Origin: Halomonas rhizosphaerae
Lineage (GTDB): Bacteria; Pseudomonadota; Gammaproteobacteria; Pseudomonadales; Halomonadaceae
Length of the DNA stretch: 64,000 bases
Assembly (NCBI RefSeq): GCF_030010555.1
Contig: NZ_JASCQP010000027.1
Coordinates: 216,610 to 280,609 of the forward strand
Direction: 5' to 3'
This document shows positions 1 through 8,977 of this stretch, one piece after another (the first letter of the stretch is position 1; each line of letters starts with the position of its first letter). The notes beneath the pieces were generated by a model. That model was given only the letters and a program-made list of their open reading frames with translations, did not search any database and was not told the DNA's origin. The position numbers were made by a program, and so were the translations under genes.

Positions 1-619
1 TGGAGTGGTGGACACGATGCATGTCGGGCGTCACCACAATAAGGCGCAGCCAGCGGTCGATCCTGACGGGCAGGCGGACATTGCCATGGTTGAACATCGA
101 GGTGACATTGAGCAGGACCTCGAAGAGCAGTACCGCCACTGCCGGTGCTCCCAGCGAGGTCACCACGGCGAGCTTGATACCCATCGAGAGCAGGATCTCC
201 AGGGGATGGAAGCGCAGACCGGTGGTCACATCGAACTCCAGATCCGCATGATGCATGCGATGCAGGCGCCATAGCCAGGGAACAGCATGGAACAACCGGT
301 GCTGGAAGTAGATGGCCAGGTCCAGCACGAGGACTGAAGCCACTATCGCCAACCATCCCGGTACTGACACCAGGTTGAAGAGGCCCCAGCCCTGTTCAGA
401 GGCAACCAGGGCAGCGCCGACGGCGGCAAGGGGAAACACCAGGCGAACCGCCAGTGTGTCCAATACCACGATCAGGAGGTTGCCCGGCCAGCGCCTGGCG
501 CGACCGATCCGTTGGGGTCGCCGGCTGGCGACGATTTCCCACACGGCCATCACCAGCAGGACGATAATGAAGACGGTGCCCCGAACCACCGGCTCATGGG
601 TCAATAGCAGGTCACTCAT
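1..619 (-). CDS. Sterol desaturase / fatty acid hydroxylase family membrane protein (3' end outside window)
   Basis: The reading frame starts at an ATG at 619 on the minus strand and runs off the left edge, giving 206 residues without a stop. Hydrophobic segments at about residues 14-30, 48-75 and 88-105 precede the histidine clusters HRLFH (107-111), HRMHH (120-124) and DMHRVHH (ending near 205), the eight-histidine di-iron signature of the fatty acid hydroxylase superfamily. Family members are integral membrane oxygenases acting on lipid or sterol C-H bonds; the substrate here cannot be told. It starts 9 nt after the stop of the ArsR-rhodanese gene, so the two are probably co-transcribed. 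The missing C-terminus is a window effect, not a truncation. Confidence 0.85.
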   Translation of the reverse strand, partial: MSDLLLTHEPVVRGTVFIIVLLVMAVWEIVASRRPQRIGRARRWPGNLLIVVLDTLAVRLVFPLAAVGAALVASEQGWGLFNLVSVPGWLAIVASVLVLDLAIYFQHRLFHAVPWLWRLHRMHHADLEFDVTTGLRFHPLEILLSMGIKLAVVTSLGAPAVAVLLFEVLLNVTSMFNHGNVRLPVRIDRWLRLIVVTPDMHRVHHS

Positions 620-628
620 GGCATGACC

Positions 629-1285
629 TCAGGTCACGGGAAGCCCCGCTGCTTTCCATTCCGGATACCCTTCCTCGAAGCGTCGGACTCGATAGCCGAG
701 TTGACGCAGGCGCTGTACGGCCTCGTGGGACAGCGCACAATAGGGGCCACGACAGTAGGCGACGATCTCCCTGTCGTGAGGCAGCTTGCCCAGCATCTCC
801 TCCAGCTGTGCCAGGGGGATATTGATCGCCTCGGGCAGGTGGCCAGCCTCGTATTCCTCCTCGGGGCGCACATCCAGCAGTGCCACCTCGCCCCTGGCAA
901 GCCCTGCCAGCAACTCGTCCCGGCTGACTGCCTCCAGAACGCCATCGGCGTCATCTTCCGCGAACAGTCGACTGATCAGACGCTCCATCTCGGCCAGGTT
1001 GGTCTCGGCCACCTGCCTGAGCAGGCCCAGCAGGTTGATGATCCGCTCATCGGTCAAGCGATAGATCATCTGCTTGCCGGAACGCTGGGCAGTGACGAGC
1101 CCCGCCCGGCGCAGGTGTTGCAGGTGTTGGGAGGCATTGCCGATGGTCAGATCGGCGGTGGTGGCCAGCGTTTCCACGGGTGCCTCACCCTGGGCTAAGC
1201 GCTCCAGCAACGCCAGGCGATGCCCGTTACCCAGGGCTCGGGCGACCTGGGCCAGCGTATCGAGAAGGTCCTGTTGCGAGGTCAT
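629..1285 (-). CDS. ArsR-family regulator fused to a rhodanese domain
   Basis: The protein has 218 residues. Residues 1-95 form an ArsR-type winged helix (recognition stretch NASQHLQHLRRAGLV around 50-64). Residues 125-216 form a rhodanese fold with LLDVR at 136-140 and a loop CRGPYC at 178-183 that supplies the catalytic cysteine. Such fusions are known as sulfur- or oxidant-responsive repressors. The start at 1285 is chosen over upstream codons because GGAG lies just ahead of it and homologous ArsR domains begin there. The divergent DsrE-like gene begins about 100 nt away, so the shared intergenic region probably holds the operator. It probably senses reactive sulfur or a thiophilic stress; the ligand is inference. 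Confidence 0.88.
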   Translation of the reverse strand: MTSQQDLLDTLAQVARALGNGHRLALLERLAQGEAPVETLATTADLTIGNASQHLQHLRRAGLVTAQRSGKQMIYRLTDERIINLLGLLRQVAETNLAEMERLISRLFAEDDADGVLEAVSRDELLAGLARGEVALLDVRPEEEYEAGHLPEAINIPLAQLEEMLGKLPHDREIVAYCRGPYCALSHEAVQRLRQLGYRVRRFEEGYPEWKAAGLPVT

Positions 1286-1389
1286 GGGGTCTCTCCGAGG
1301 GGCATCAGCAAAACAGCGTGCCACTTGACAGGTGATGATATCTCTACCCATCATTCTATCGTTTTATTGAATGATGACAAGGAGACACC

Positions 1390-1734
1390 ATGCAGACGCT
1401 AATCATCATCAACGATCCGCCCTACGGTACCGAACGCCTCTACAACGGCCTGCGACTGGCCCACGCGCTGCTGAAGCGCGAGGGGGACGTCACCGTCTTC
1501 CTGATGGGGGATGCCGTGTCCGGTGCCAAGGCGGGACAGAAGACGCCGGACGGCTTCTACAACGCCGAGCGCATGGTCAAGCGCGTCACCACCAAGGGCC
1601 GCGTGCTGTTGTGTGGCACCTGCATGGATGCTCGGGGCATCACCGAGGAGGAGGTGGTGAAGGGCGCCGAGCGCAGCACCATGGACGCCCTGGCTGAAGC
1701 CACCGAGCAGGCCGACAAGGTGCTGGTGTTCTAG
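1390..1734 (+). CDS. DsrE/DsrF-like sulfur-relay family protein
   Basis: A 114-residue single-domain protein with the DsrE/F Rossmann-like fold pattern: a beta strand QTLIIIND, the helix NGLRLAHALLKR, a second strand VTVFLMGDAV, and a cysteine pair CGTC at residues 75-78 at the end of the third strand. DsrE-fold proteins bind or pass persulfide sulfur between partners. It is divergent from the ArsR-rhodanese repressor and is followed by an MFS carrier and a cysteine desulfurase on the same strand, which fits a sulfur-mobilising unit. GGAG lies just ahead of the ATG. The exact partner is unknown. Confidence 0.85.
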   Translation: MQTLIIINDPPYGTERLYNGLRLAHALLKREGDVTVFLMGDAVSGAKAGQKTPDGFYNAERMVKRVTTKGRVLLCGTCMDARGITEEEVVKGAERSTMDALAEATEQADKVLVF

Positions 1735-1780
1735 TCCCACCCAAATAATCCCAAAAACTCACGCCCATGGAGAGCATGCG

Positions 1781-2998
1781 ATGGAGTCAGCACGCCGGGA
1801 AAAGCAGAACGTGGCCATCCTGGTGACCAGCCAGGTGCTGTTCATGGTGGCGTCGATCACCGTGATGACGCTGAGTGGGGTGGTCGGCCAACAGCTGAGC
1901 CCCGATCCTGGTCTGGCCACGCTGCCCATCGCCATGATGATGGTGGGTACCGTGGTCTCGACCCTGCCGGCTTCGCTCTACATGAAGCGCGTGGGCCGTC
2001 GTCATGGCTTCATCACCGGGGCAAGCCTGGGTGGCGTGGCCGGTGGTCTGCTGAGCTTCGGTGCCATTGCGCTGGGGTCGTTCTGGCTGTTTTGCGCCGG
2101 CAATCTCCTGTTGGGGCTCTACCAGGGCTTCGCCATGTACTACCGCTTCGCCGCTGCCGACGTGGCGAGCCCCGCCTTTCGCAGTCGAGCGATCTCCTTC
2201 GTGTTGGCCGGCGGCGTGGCCGCCGCCTTCCTCGGTCCCTGGAACGCCAGCGCCGCCACCGGCTTGATCGCTAGCGTGCCCTCCGGTGGGCCTTATCTGG
2301 TGATTGCCATCCTCGCGCTGCTGGCCATCGGCCTGCTGACGCAACTGCGGGTACCGCCTGGCGGCGAGCCGCAGCCCGGCGAGACATCTCGCCCCATGGC
2401 GGCCATCGCCGCCCAGCCGAGCTTTCGCGTGGCGGTCGTGGCCGGCGCGGTGGGCTACGCCATCATGGTCTTGGTGATGACCGCCACACCGCTGGCGATG
2501 CGCGCCCGTGGCTTCGAGATGGGCCAGGTCGCCTTCATCATGCAATGGCACGTGCTGGGCATGTTCGCGCCGTCGTTCGTGACCGGCAGCCTGATTGCCC
2601 GCTTCGGCGTGCCGCGCATCCTGCTGACCGGCACGCTGTTGCTCATCGGCACGGTGCTGGTCGCCAATCTCGGCACCAGCCTGGCGCACTTCTGGGCAGC
2701 CCTGGTGCTGCTGGGAGTGGGCTGGAACTTCCTCTTCGTGGGTGGCAGCGCCATGCTCTCCACGGTTCATAACGAGGCCGAGCGGGGCAAGGTGCAGGGC
2801 GTCAACGACCTGGCCATCTTCACGCTGGTGGCCATCGGCTCGTTGATGGCCGGGCAGCTACTGCACCACCTGGGGTGGGAAGCCCTAAACCTGGCCATGC
2901 TGCCGGCCATCCTGCTGGTGTTCCTGGCCACCCTCTGGTTCAGCGTGAAAGCCAAATCACAGCTGGCCAGCCAAGTCTCTGCAACGTCAGAGCCATAA
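1781..2998 (+). CDS. MFS transporter
   Basis: A 405-residue polytopic protein with about twelve hydrophobic segments. The MFS loop 2-3 motif appears as LYMKRVGRRHGF at about residues 66-77, and the second half begins around 205 after a charged linker. GGAGAG a few bases upstream supports the start at 1781. It lies 46 nt after the DsrE-like gene and 13 nt before the cysteine desulfurase, so it belongs to the same transcription unit. The substrate is not evident; the neighbours suggest a sulfur-containing compound or a thiophilic anion, which is inference. Confidence 0.9.
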   Translation: MESARREKQNVAILVTSQVLFMVASITVMTLSGVVGQQLSPDPGLATLPIAMMMVGTVVSTLPASLYMKRVGRRHGFITGASLGGVAGGLLSFGAIALGSFWLFCAGNLLLGLYQGFAMYYRFAAADVASPAFRSRAISFVLAGGVAAAFLGPWNASAATGLIASVPSGGPYLVIAILALLAIGLLTQLRVPPGGEPQPGETSRPMAAIAAQPSFRVAVVAGAVGYAIMVLVMTATPLAMRARGFEMGQVAFIMQWHVLGMFAPSFVTGSLIARFGVPRILLTGTLLLIGTVLVANLGTSLAHFWAALVLLGVGWNFLFVGGSAMLSTVHNEAERGKVQGVNDLAIFTLVAIGSLMAGQLLHHLGWEALNLAMLPAILLVFLATLWFSVKAKSQLASQVSATSEP

Positions 2999-3011
2999 GG
3001 AGCCTACCGCC

Positions 3012-4157
3012 ATGCCCGCCTCTATCTATCTGGATCACAACGCCACCACCCCGGTGGCGACCGAGGTGGTCGAGGCAATGGCCACCGCACTGCGCAACAG
3101 CTTCGGTAACCCCTCGTCTAGTTATGCGTTAGGGCGGGAAGCAGCGGAGCAGATCGCCACAGCACGAGACGCCGTTGCCTCCCTCATCGGCGCGCCGGCA
3201 CAGAGCCTGGTGTTCACCGGCTGTGCCACCGAAGCCAACAACCTGGCCCTGCTGGGCGTGGCCAGAGCCTGCCCCCCAGGCAAACGACATCTGGTCATCA
3301 GCGCCGTCGAACATCCCGCCGTCATGGCCCCGGCTCGCTACCTGGAAGCCCAGGGGTGGCGGCTGACCCTCGTGCCTGTCGATGAAACCGGGCAGGTTTC
3401 TGCGGAGGCCGTGATCGATGCCGTGCGTCCGGATACGGCCCTGGTCTCGATCATGTTGGCCAACAACGAGGTCGGCACCCTTCAGCCTGTCGCCGACATC
3501 GCCAGGCATCTCGCCAACCGTGATGTCCTACTGCATACCGATGCCGCCCAGGCAGTAGGCAAGATCGCCCTCGATGTCGAGGCATTGGGCATTGATCTGC
3601 TGACCATCGCCGGCCACAAGTTTCAGGCGAGCAAAGGGGTCGGTGCGCTCTACGTGCGGGAGGGGACCCCGATCCGGTCGGTCCTGTTTGGGGCGGGTCA
3701 TGAGAAGGGATTGCGGCCCGGCACCGAGAACGTCCCGGCCATCATCGGTCTGGGGGTAGCCGCCAATCTGGCGGCCCAGCGCCTGGCGAGCAACGACACC
3801 AGGCTGCGCGATCGACGCGACCAGTTGCATCAACGGCTCGGTGCCGACATCCCCGATCTACGTCTCAATGGGCACGCCGAGGCGCGACTGCCCAATACCC
3901 TGAACGTGTCGTTCCCCTCGGTCAGCGGCCAGGCATTGCTCGATGTTGTCCGCGACACGGTGATGGCCTCCGTCGGCTCGGCCTGCCATAGCGGAGAATC
4001 TACGCCCAGCGGGGTGCTGGGCGCGATGGGCCTCGACACGGCACGCGCGCTCGGTGCCGTGCGGCTATCAGTGGGCTGGGATACCACGGCGAAAGAAATT
4101 GAGGCCGCCGCTGTTGCGCTGGTTCAGGCCTGGCGGCACCTCGCCGATGGCCGTTAG
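3012..4157 (+). CDS. Class V cysteine desulfurase (NifS/IscS-like)
   Basis: The 381-residue protein has the full signature of the PLP-dependent NifS/IscS family. YLDHNATTP begins at residue 6, HTDAAQ at 175-180 carries the aspartate that holds PLP, and AGHKF at 200-204 carries the Schiff-base lysine K203. The cysteine loop SVGSACHSG has the persulfide cysteine C325. These enzymes take sulfur from L-cysteine to a protein persulfide. No IscU or SufE partner follows, and it sits with a DsrE-like protein and a rhodanese-type regulator, so it probably feeds a dedicated sulfur relay rather than being the housekeeping Fe-S enzyme. It converges with the methyltransferase gene. Confidence 0.93.
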   Translation: MPASIYLDHNATTPVATEVVEAMATALRNSFGNPSSSYALGREAAEQIATARDAVASLIGAPAQSLVFTGCATEANNLALLGVARACPPGKRHLVISAVEHPAVMAPARYLEAQGWRLTLVPVDETGQVSAEAVIDAVRPDTALVSIMLANNEVGTLQPVADIARHLANRDVLLHTDAAQAVGKIALDVEALGIDLLTIAGHKFQASKGVGALYVREGTPIRSVLFGAGHEKGLRPGTENVPAIIGLGVAANLAAQRLASNDTRLRDRRDQLHQRLGADIPDLRLNGHAEARLPNTLNVSFPSVSGQALLDVVRDTVMASVGSACHSGESTPSGVLGAMGLDTARALGAVRLSVGWDTTAKEIEAAAVALVQAWRHLADGR

Positions 4158-4206
4158 GCACCAAAAAGACAGTGCAATGACGAAGGCTGTTCTTCGGCAA
4201 GCTCGC

Positions 4207-4854
4207 CTAGCGGGCCAGGTCTGCTGCCACCAACAGGAAGGCACCGCCGTGCAGCCACGCGGGCCAGCAACCCTCGGTATGCCGGGCCAGCCAGCCACCC
4301 CCTGGCAGCCAGATGGCGCTGCTGACGCTGACGTCGGTGACCGGCAGGCCGTCGAACAGCGCCCGCGCCTCGCGTGGCGTATGCCAGCGTGCGCCCCGGT
4401 AGGCGCCTCGACCGCCCCGCCGCCCCTTCTGCCACCACAGCAGGCTGTGCCGGTTCAGCAGCCCCAGTACGACACGCCGACGTGCCACCCTGACCATTTC
4501 CCTGACGGCAAGTCGCTCATCCTCGATGAAGCACAACGCGGTGATCGATACGACCAGATCAACGCTCTTGTCCCCGAAGGGAAGGGCCTGTGCATCGCCG
4601 ACCAGCCAGTCGATATCAAGGTCATCCCGTTGTCTGGCGTAAGCCACCCAGGCCGGATTGATGTCGATGCCAGACACCGCCCCCTCTCGCTGCCTGGCAA
4701 GGCCACGGGTGAAATAGCCGGTACCGCAGCCGACGTCCAGCAACGACTCACCGGCGTGGACCGCAAGCAAGTCCCGGACCAGGCCAAGCTCACGGCTGGC
4801 GATCCACCGCCCGCGTGGCGTTTCGTACCAGGCGTCATAAGCACTGGCATCCAC
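4207..4854 (-). CDS. Class I SAM-dependent methyltransferase
   Basis: A 215-residue protein with the seven-strand methyltransferase fold. Motif I is LLDVGCGTGYF (about 38-48), the acidic end of strand 2 is GIDIN (about 62-66), and motif II/III are GDAQALPF and VDLVVSI. The type-11 methyltransferase family acts on many small molecules, so the substrate is unknown. It is read against its neighbours and ends about 50 nt from the convergent cysteine desulfurase. An MFS carrier is divergent from it. Confidence 0.87.
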   Translation of the reverse strand: MDASAYDAWYETPRGRWIASRELGLVRDLLAVHAGESLLDVGCGTGYFTRGLARQREGAVSGIDINPAWVAYARQRDDLDIDWLVGDAQALPFGDKSVDLVVSITALCFIEDERLAVREMVRVARRRVVLGLLNRHSLLWWQKGRRGGRGAYRGARWHTPREARALFDGLPVTDVSVSSAIWLPGGGWLARHTEGCWPAWLHGGAFLLVAADLAR

Positions 4855-4928
4855 CGCGACACCTCACTTTTCAGCGTTCATCCAGTATACGCGCGAGACA
4901 ACGATGGCTCGCGCCCAAGGAGGGCCAG

Positions 4929-6236
4929 ATGACATCCCCCGGTTCGTCTCACGAACACTATCGGCACGGTATCCGTGAAAACCTTCACCAGTTCACTCAT
5001 CAGCTGGGCCAAGTCTTTCTGGTCGGCCTGACCATCGGCATGATGCGCACCGTGGTGCCGGCACTGGCGGAATCCGAGTTCGGCGTCGCCGAGGGTTCCT
5101 TCATGATGCTGACGTCCTTCGTGGTCGCCTTCGGCTTCGTGAAGGGCTCCCTGAACTTCGTGGCCGGGCGGCTCTCCGAACGCATCGGGCGCAAGAAGGT
5201 CCTGCTGCTTGGCTGGCTATCGGCCATCCCGATTCCGTTCATGGTGCTGTATGCCCCGTCATGGAGCTGGATCGTCGCCGCCACCGTGCTGTTGGGCATC
5301 AACCAGGGGCTGTGCTGGTCGATGACCCAGACCGCCAAGATGGACATCACCCGAGCCGATGAGCGCGGCTTCACCATGGGTATGAACGAGTTCTCGGGCT
5401 ATGTCGGGGTGGCCGTGGCAGGCATCGTCACCGGCTACCTGGCCATGGGGCTGGGACCGCGCCTGGGGCTGTTCGTGTTCGGTGCCGCAGTGATCGCACT
5501 CGCCATCGTGCTGACCCTGACGTCGATCCGCGAGACGCATGCCTGGGCCAAGGCTGAGAGCGCTCGCCATGCCAGCGGTAACCCTGACGGGCCGAGGGCG
5601 AAGATTTCGCGCCTGGTCTCGGACGACCCGACCACCGGCGAGATGTTCGCACTGATGAGCTGGCGTGACCGGCGCATGGTCGCCTTCAGCCAGGCGGGAC
5701 TGGTGGAAAAGTTCGTCGATGCTCTGGTGTGGGTCTTCTATCCGGTCTTCCTCTACCAGCAAGGCCTTGGCCTCGACGCCATTGGCTGGGTGGTGGGCAT
5801 CTACGGCTTCGTATGGGGCGGTTCCCAATTCGTGACCGGTCGACTGTCGGACCATATCGGCCGTCTAAAGCCCATCGTCTGGGGCATGTGGCTCTGCGGC
5901 GGTGGCGTGGCCCTGACGCTGCTGGGCACCGGCGTGGTCTGGTGGTCCTTCGCCGCCGCCGTCACTGGCTTTGGCATGGCCCTGCTCTACCCCAACCTGA
6001 GCGCGGCAGTGGCGGATATTTCCCACCCCAACTGGCGCAGCTCTGCCATCGGTATATACCGCTTCTGGCGTGACCTCGGCTATGGCATCGGCGCCCTTTG
6101 TTTCGGCCTGGTGGCCCATCTCACCGGCGCTGTGACGGCCGGCTTCTGGTTCGTGGCCATCGCCATGTTCCTCTCGGGCGCCCTGGTGATGGCCTGGGGG
6201 GAAGAGACTCACCCTCGGCTCAACCCCGAGGTGTGA
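4929..6236 (+). CDS. MFS transporter
   Basis: A 435-residue, twelve-helix carrier. The MFS signature between helices 2 and 3 is GRLSERIGRKKVL (about 82-94) and is repeated in the second half as GRLSDHIGRLKPI. A long soluble loop between helices 6 and 7 (about 205-250) separates the halves. The start at 4929 follows a strong AAGGAGGG ribosome-binding site; an in-frame upstream extension lacks one. It is not closely similar to the first MFS protein of this window. The substrate is unknown. Confidence 0.9.
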   Translation: MTSPGSSHEHYRHGIRENLHQFTHQLGQVFLVGLTIGMMRTVVPALAESEFGVAEGSFMMLTSFVVAFGFVKGSLNFVAGRLSERIGRKKVLLLGWLSAIPIPFMVLYAPSWSWIVAATVLLGINQGLCWSMTQTAKMDITRADERGFTMGMNEFSGYVGVAVAGIVTGYLAMGLGPRLGLFVFGAAVIALAIVLTLTSIRETHAWAKAESARHASGNPDGPRAKISRLVSDDPTTGEMFALMSWRDRRMVAFSQAGLVEKFVDALVWVFYPVFLYQQGLGLDAIGWVVGIYGFVWGGSQFVTGRLSDHIGRLKPIVWGMWLCGGGVALTLLGTGVVWWSFAAAVTGFGMALLYPNLSAAVADISHPNWRSSAIGIYRFWRDLGYGIGALCFGLVAHLTGAVTAGFWFVAIAMFLSGALVMAWGEETHPRLNPEV

Positions 6237-6340
6237 TCTACCCTTTGGCTCCCTCCCCCATCATCTATGCTTCCCTGTCACACTGCTGTCACCTTGCATA
6301 CTCAGGGTGACATCCTTGTCCCCGGCTTTGAGGAGCTTGC

Positions 6341-7540
6341 ATGTGCGACGACCAGGCTTCCCCGGGCCGCATCCGCGAGGTCTTTCGCGCCTTCCTGCTG
6401 CTGGGCCTGACCTCCTTCGGCGGCCCCATCGCCCACCTCGGCTACTTCCGCATCGAGTTTGTGGAGCGGCGCCGATGGTTTTCCGAACAGGCCTATGCCG
6501 ATCTGGTAGCGCTGTGCCAGTTCCTACCCGGACCCGCCAGTAGTCAGGTGGGTTTCGCCATGGGGCTGATGCGCGCCGGCCCATGGGGGGCGGCGGCGGC
6601 CTGGACGGCCTTCACCCTGCCCTCGGCCATCGTGCTGGTGCTGTTCGCCTTGGGGTCTACCTTGCTTGATGGCCCCATCAGCCAGGGCATCATCCACGGC
6701 CTTAAGGTGACAGCAGTGGCCATCGTCGCCCACGCCGTGTGGGGCATGGCACGCAGTCTCTGCCCCGATCCTCGGCGCGCCGGTATTGCATTGGCCGCCG
6801 TGTTCACCGTGGTGCTGGTGAGCGGTCCGCTGGGCCAGGTGGCCGCCATCGTGATCGGTGCCCTGGCTGGCATGGCACTGTGTCGGACCCACGCCGAAGC
6901 AGACATTCCCGACCTGCCTTTGCCTGTCACGACACGTGCCGGCCATCTGGCGGGGCTGGTCTTCGTTGCGCTGCTGCTCGGCCTACCATTGCTGGCTTGG
7001 GCCATGCCCTCCGCAGCCCTGGCGGTCATGGACGCTTTCTATCGTGCCGGTGCCCTGGTGTTCGGCGGCGGGCATGTGGTGCTGCCACTGCTCGAGGCCG
7101 AGGTGGTGCAATCCGGCTGGGTCGCTGCGGACGAGTTCCTGACAGGCTACGGCGCCGCCCAAGCCATACCGGGGCCGTTATTCACCTTTGCCGCCTATTT
7201 GGGCGCGGTGATGGGACCGCTCGGCGGCAGCTTGCTCGGGGCCGCCCTAGCGCTGGTGATGATCTTCCTGCCCGGCATGTTGCTGCTGGTGGCAGTACTA
7301 CCACACTGGAACCGATTCCGCCGTTGGGATAGCGCGCAGGCACTGATGCGCGGCGCCAATGCGGCAGTCGTCGGCATCCTGGGCGCCGCCCTCTACCAGC
7401 CGGTCTGGACCAGTGCCATTCTCGGCCCCCACGAGTTCGCCCTGGCGCTGACCGGTTTTCTTCTGCTCAGCGTTTGGAAACTGCCGGCCTGGGCGGTAGT
7501 AGTCATCCTTGCCGGCGGGGGCGTACTCATCACCTTGTAG
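6341..7540 (+). CDS. chrA: Chromate transporter family protein ChrA
   Basis: The 399-residue protein has two homologous CHR halves (about 10-185 and 205-395), the full-length bidomain form. The N-terminal signature FRAFLLLGLTSFGGPIAHLG, the stretch LCQFLPGPASSQ and its second-half counterpart GYGAAQAIPGPLFTF are characteristic. ChrA exports chromate by a proton- or chromate-ion-driven route and protects against Cr(VI), while some members also take sulfate or other oxyanions. GAGGAG precedes the ATG at 6341. It stands alone, without chrB. Function is by family; actual chromate resistance is untested. Confidence 0.93.
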   Translation: MCDDQASPGRIREVFRAFLLLGLTSFGGPIAHLGYFRIEFVERRRWFSEQAYADLVALCQFLPGPASSQVGFAMGLMRAGPWGAAAAWTAFTLPSAIVLVLFALGSTLLDGPISQGIIHGLKVTAVAIVAHAVWGMARSLCPDPRRAGIALAAVFTVVLVSGPLGQVAAIVIGALAGMALCRTHAEADIPDLPLPVTTRAGHLAGLVFVALLLGLPLLAWAMPSAALAVMDAFYRAGALVFGGGHVVLPLLEAEVVQSGWVAADEFLTGYGAAQAIPGPLFTFAAYLGAVMGPLGGSLLGAALALVMIFLPGMLLLVAVLPHWNRFRRWDSAQALMRGANAAVVGILGAALYQPVWTSAILGPHEFALALTGFLLLSVWKLPAWAVVVILAGGGVLITL

Positions 7541-8222
7541 CTGGAATCGCCATCCATACCGAACAGGCTCTATCCTGATAACGGATACATGCCACGCAAA
7601 CCACCAGGTATCTGTTATCATCCCGTTTTGGCAACTCTGAAGGGGCTGCCAGGGACGCCTAGGAAGGGCATGAAGCTCTCTCAGTCAGGCGGTATGAGCT
7701 GGCGAGTCTCACCTCCACGCTCAATTGGAAGCCAGTCAACTCTGTTGAGCAAGTGCTTCAATCACTCGCTGTACGGATAACAAAGGTTTAGATCTACGAC
7801 ACATGGCATGCGTATAGTTGTGTAACAACCCATGAATCCAGGAAACAATCGGCCCTCCTCAGTGTCTTATCGTCGGCAGAAGTGCTTGATGCGAAGCTGG
7901 CCTTGCCCTTACGCACCTGCACAACACTGCCAAGTTGCCGTTACCGTCGAGCATCCCGGGTCAACGCTACTTGGAAGCACTATCCAGCTGGACCCAGTGC
8001 CGAGGACATTGACAGCAATCGTTTCTTGCGCATTCAATTGGTCACCTGCTTAATGGTTGAGTGGAGCGTTGAAGTTGGGCCTAGCATCAAAATATCGAAT
8101 CGGTATTATCAAGAAATCTTTTATTCTACGCCTTTTATCGCGTTATGAATAAGCCATTAAAAAGCCGATGCAACGATGGCGTGATTCAATTTCAATAACA
8201 CAAACCAACAGGATTGCTCGAC
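7541..8222. other. Intergenic stretch without a recognisable gene
   Basis: About 680 bases between chrA and the first small orphan gene. Only short frames without convincing ribosome-binding sites occur. The last 150 bases are AT-rich and may hold the promoter of the following genes. No terminator hairpin with a T-run was obvious after chrA. Confidence 0.5.
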
Positions 8223-8459
8223 ATGCCCGAATTCCGCGACTCCCGCATCGGCATCCGCAATGCTTCGCTGATGCTTGGGGTCACTGTTACCGAGCTACGA
8301 GAGGCCATCCTCTCCGGCAGCAAGATTCATGGCGTAACACCACCCAAGCCATTGTTCAACGCCGGCCAGCGAAAATCTGAAATGATGTTCAAGGCGGGGG
8401 ATATCATGGATTGCGCTGAAAACATACAAGCCTCTAAAACCAAAGGAGAAGCTGAATGA
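8223..8459 (+). CDS. Small hypothetical protein
   Basis: A 78-residue protein of unknown function beginning MPEFRDSRIGIRNASLML. The N-terminal half (NASLMLGVTVTELREAILSG) looks like a helix-turn-helix or short DNA-binding helix pair, which is inference only. AGGA precedes the ATG. The stop overlaps the next start in an ATGA junction, so the two genes are translationally coupled. Base composition is lower in GC than the block to the left. Confidence 0.55.
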   Translation: MPEFRDSRIGIRNASLMLGVTVTELREAILSGSKIHGVTPPKPLFNAGQRKSEMMFKAGDIMDCAENIQASKTKGEAE

Positions 8460-8836
8460 CAGACCTGCAAGCGTTCGAAGAAGCGTTATTGTCGTCAAGG
8501 GATGACTTTGTCGAGAAGCACAATCGTTCAGTTGAACGCGCTCAGGAACAGTTTGGTGAGCGACGTGTCGCAGCAAAGAAGATCAACCTTCCTCAACAAG
8601 ATCCCAAGAAATCACCTCAAGAACCCAAAAACAAAGCTTACACTGGCATGGCATATAAAACAGGATACATTATCAAGCTAGTCGTAAGAGAAAAGAAAAT
8701 GAGCCTGCTTGATGAGGTGTTCGAGTACCAGTCTCCCAAAATCTCTGAGCTTGAAGCTCGCATAGACGCAGAAAAAGCTGCTAAAGCAGCAGGATACCCT
8801 ATCATTGGCTATGTTCAGTCCATAGAAAAGCTGTGA
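8456..8836 (+). CDS. Hypothetical protein, charged and coiled
   Basis: A 126-residue, highly charged, soluble protein of unknown function, coupled by ATGA overlap to the preceding small gene. Residues 15-60 are rich in Lys, Gln and Glu. Residues 70-110 (IIKLVVREKKMSLLDEVFEY, then an Ala/Lys-rich helix) probably form a compact fold. AAAGGAG precedes the start. There is no signal peptide or membrane segment and no family was recognised. Confidence 0.6.
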   Translation: MTDLQAFEEALLSSRDDFVEKHNRSVERAQEQFGERRVAAKKINLPQQDPKKSPQEPKNKAYTGMAYKTGYIIKLVVREKKMSLLDEVFEYQSPKISELEARIDAEKAAKAAGYPIIGYVQSIEKL

Positions 8837-8977
8837 TAGCGCAAAACATGAACGGCGATGGAAAACTGATCATTGGCCAAAAAACCACCAGCATCTGAGA
8901 TGGCCGCAAACCATCTTCCAGGGGATCCAAGCACTCAGTGCCGCTTCGTCAGCCCCCACCACGCCAAGGCTAATACC

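Noticed and set aside
1787..2770. Long minus-strand open frame opposite the MFS gene
   Set aside because: It is the antisense shadow of a high-GC coding region, rich in His, Gln and Arg without any domain.
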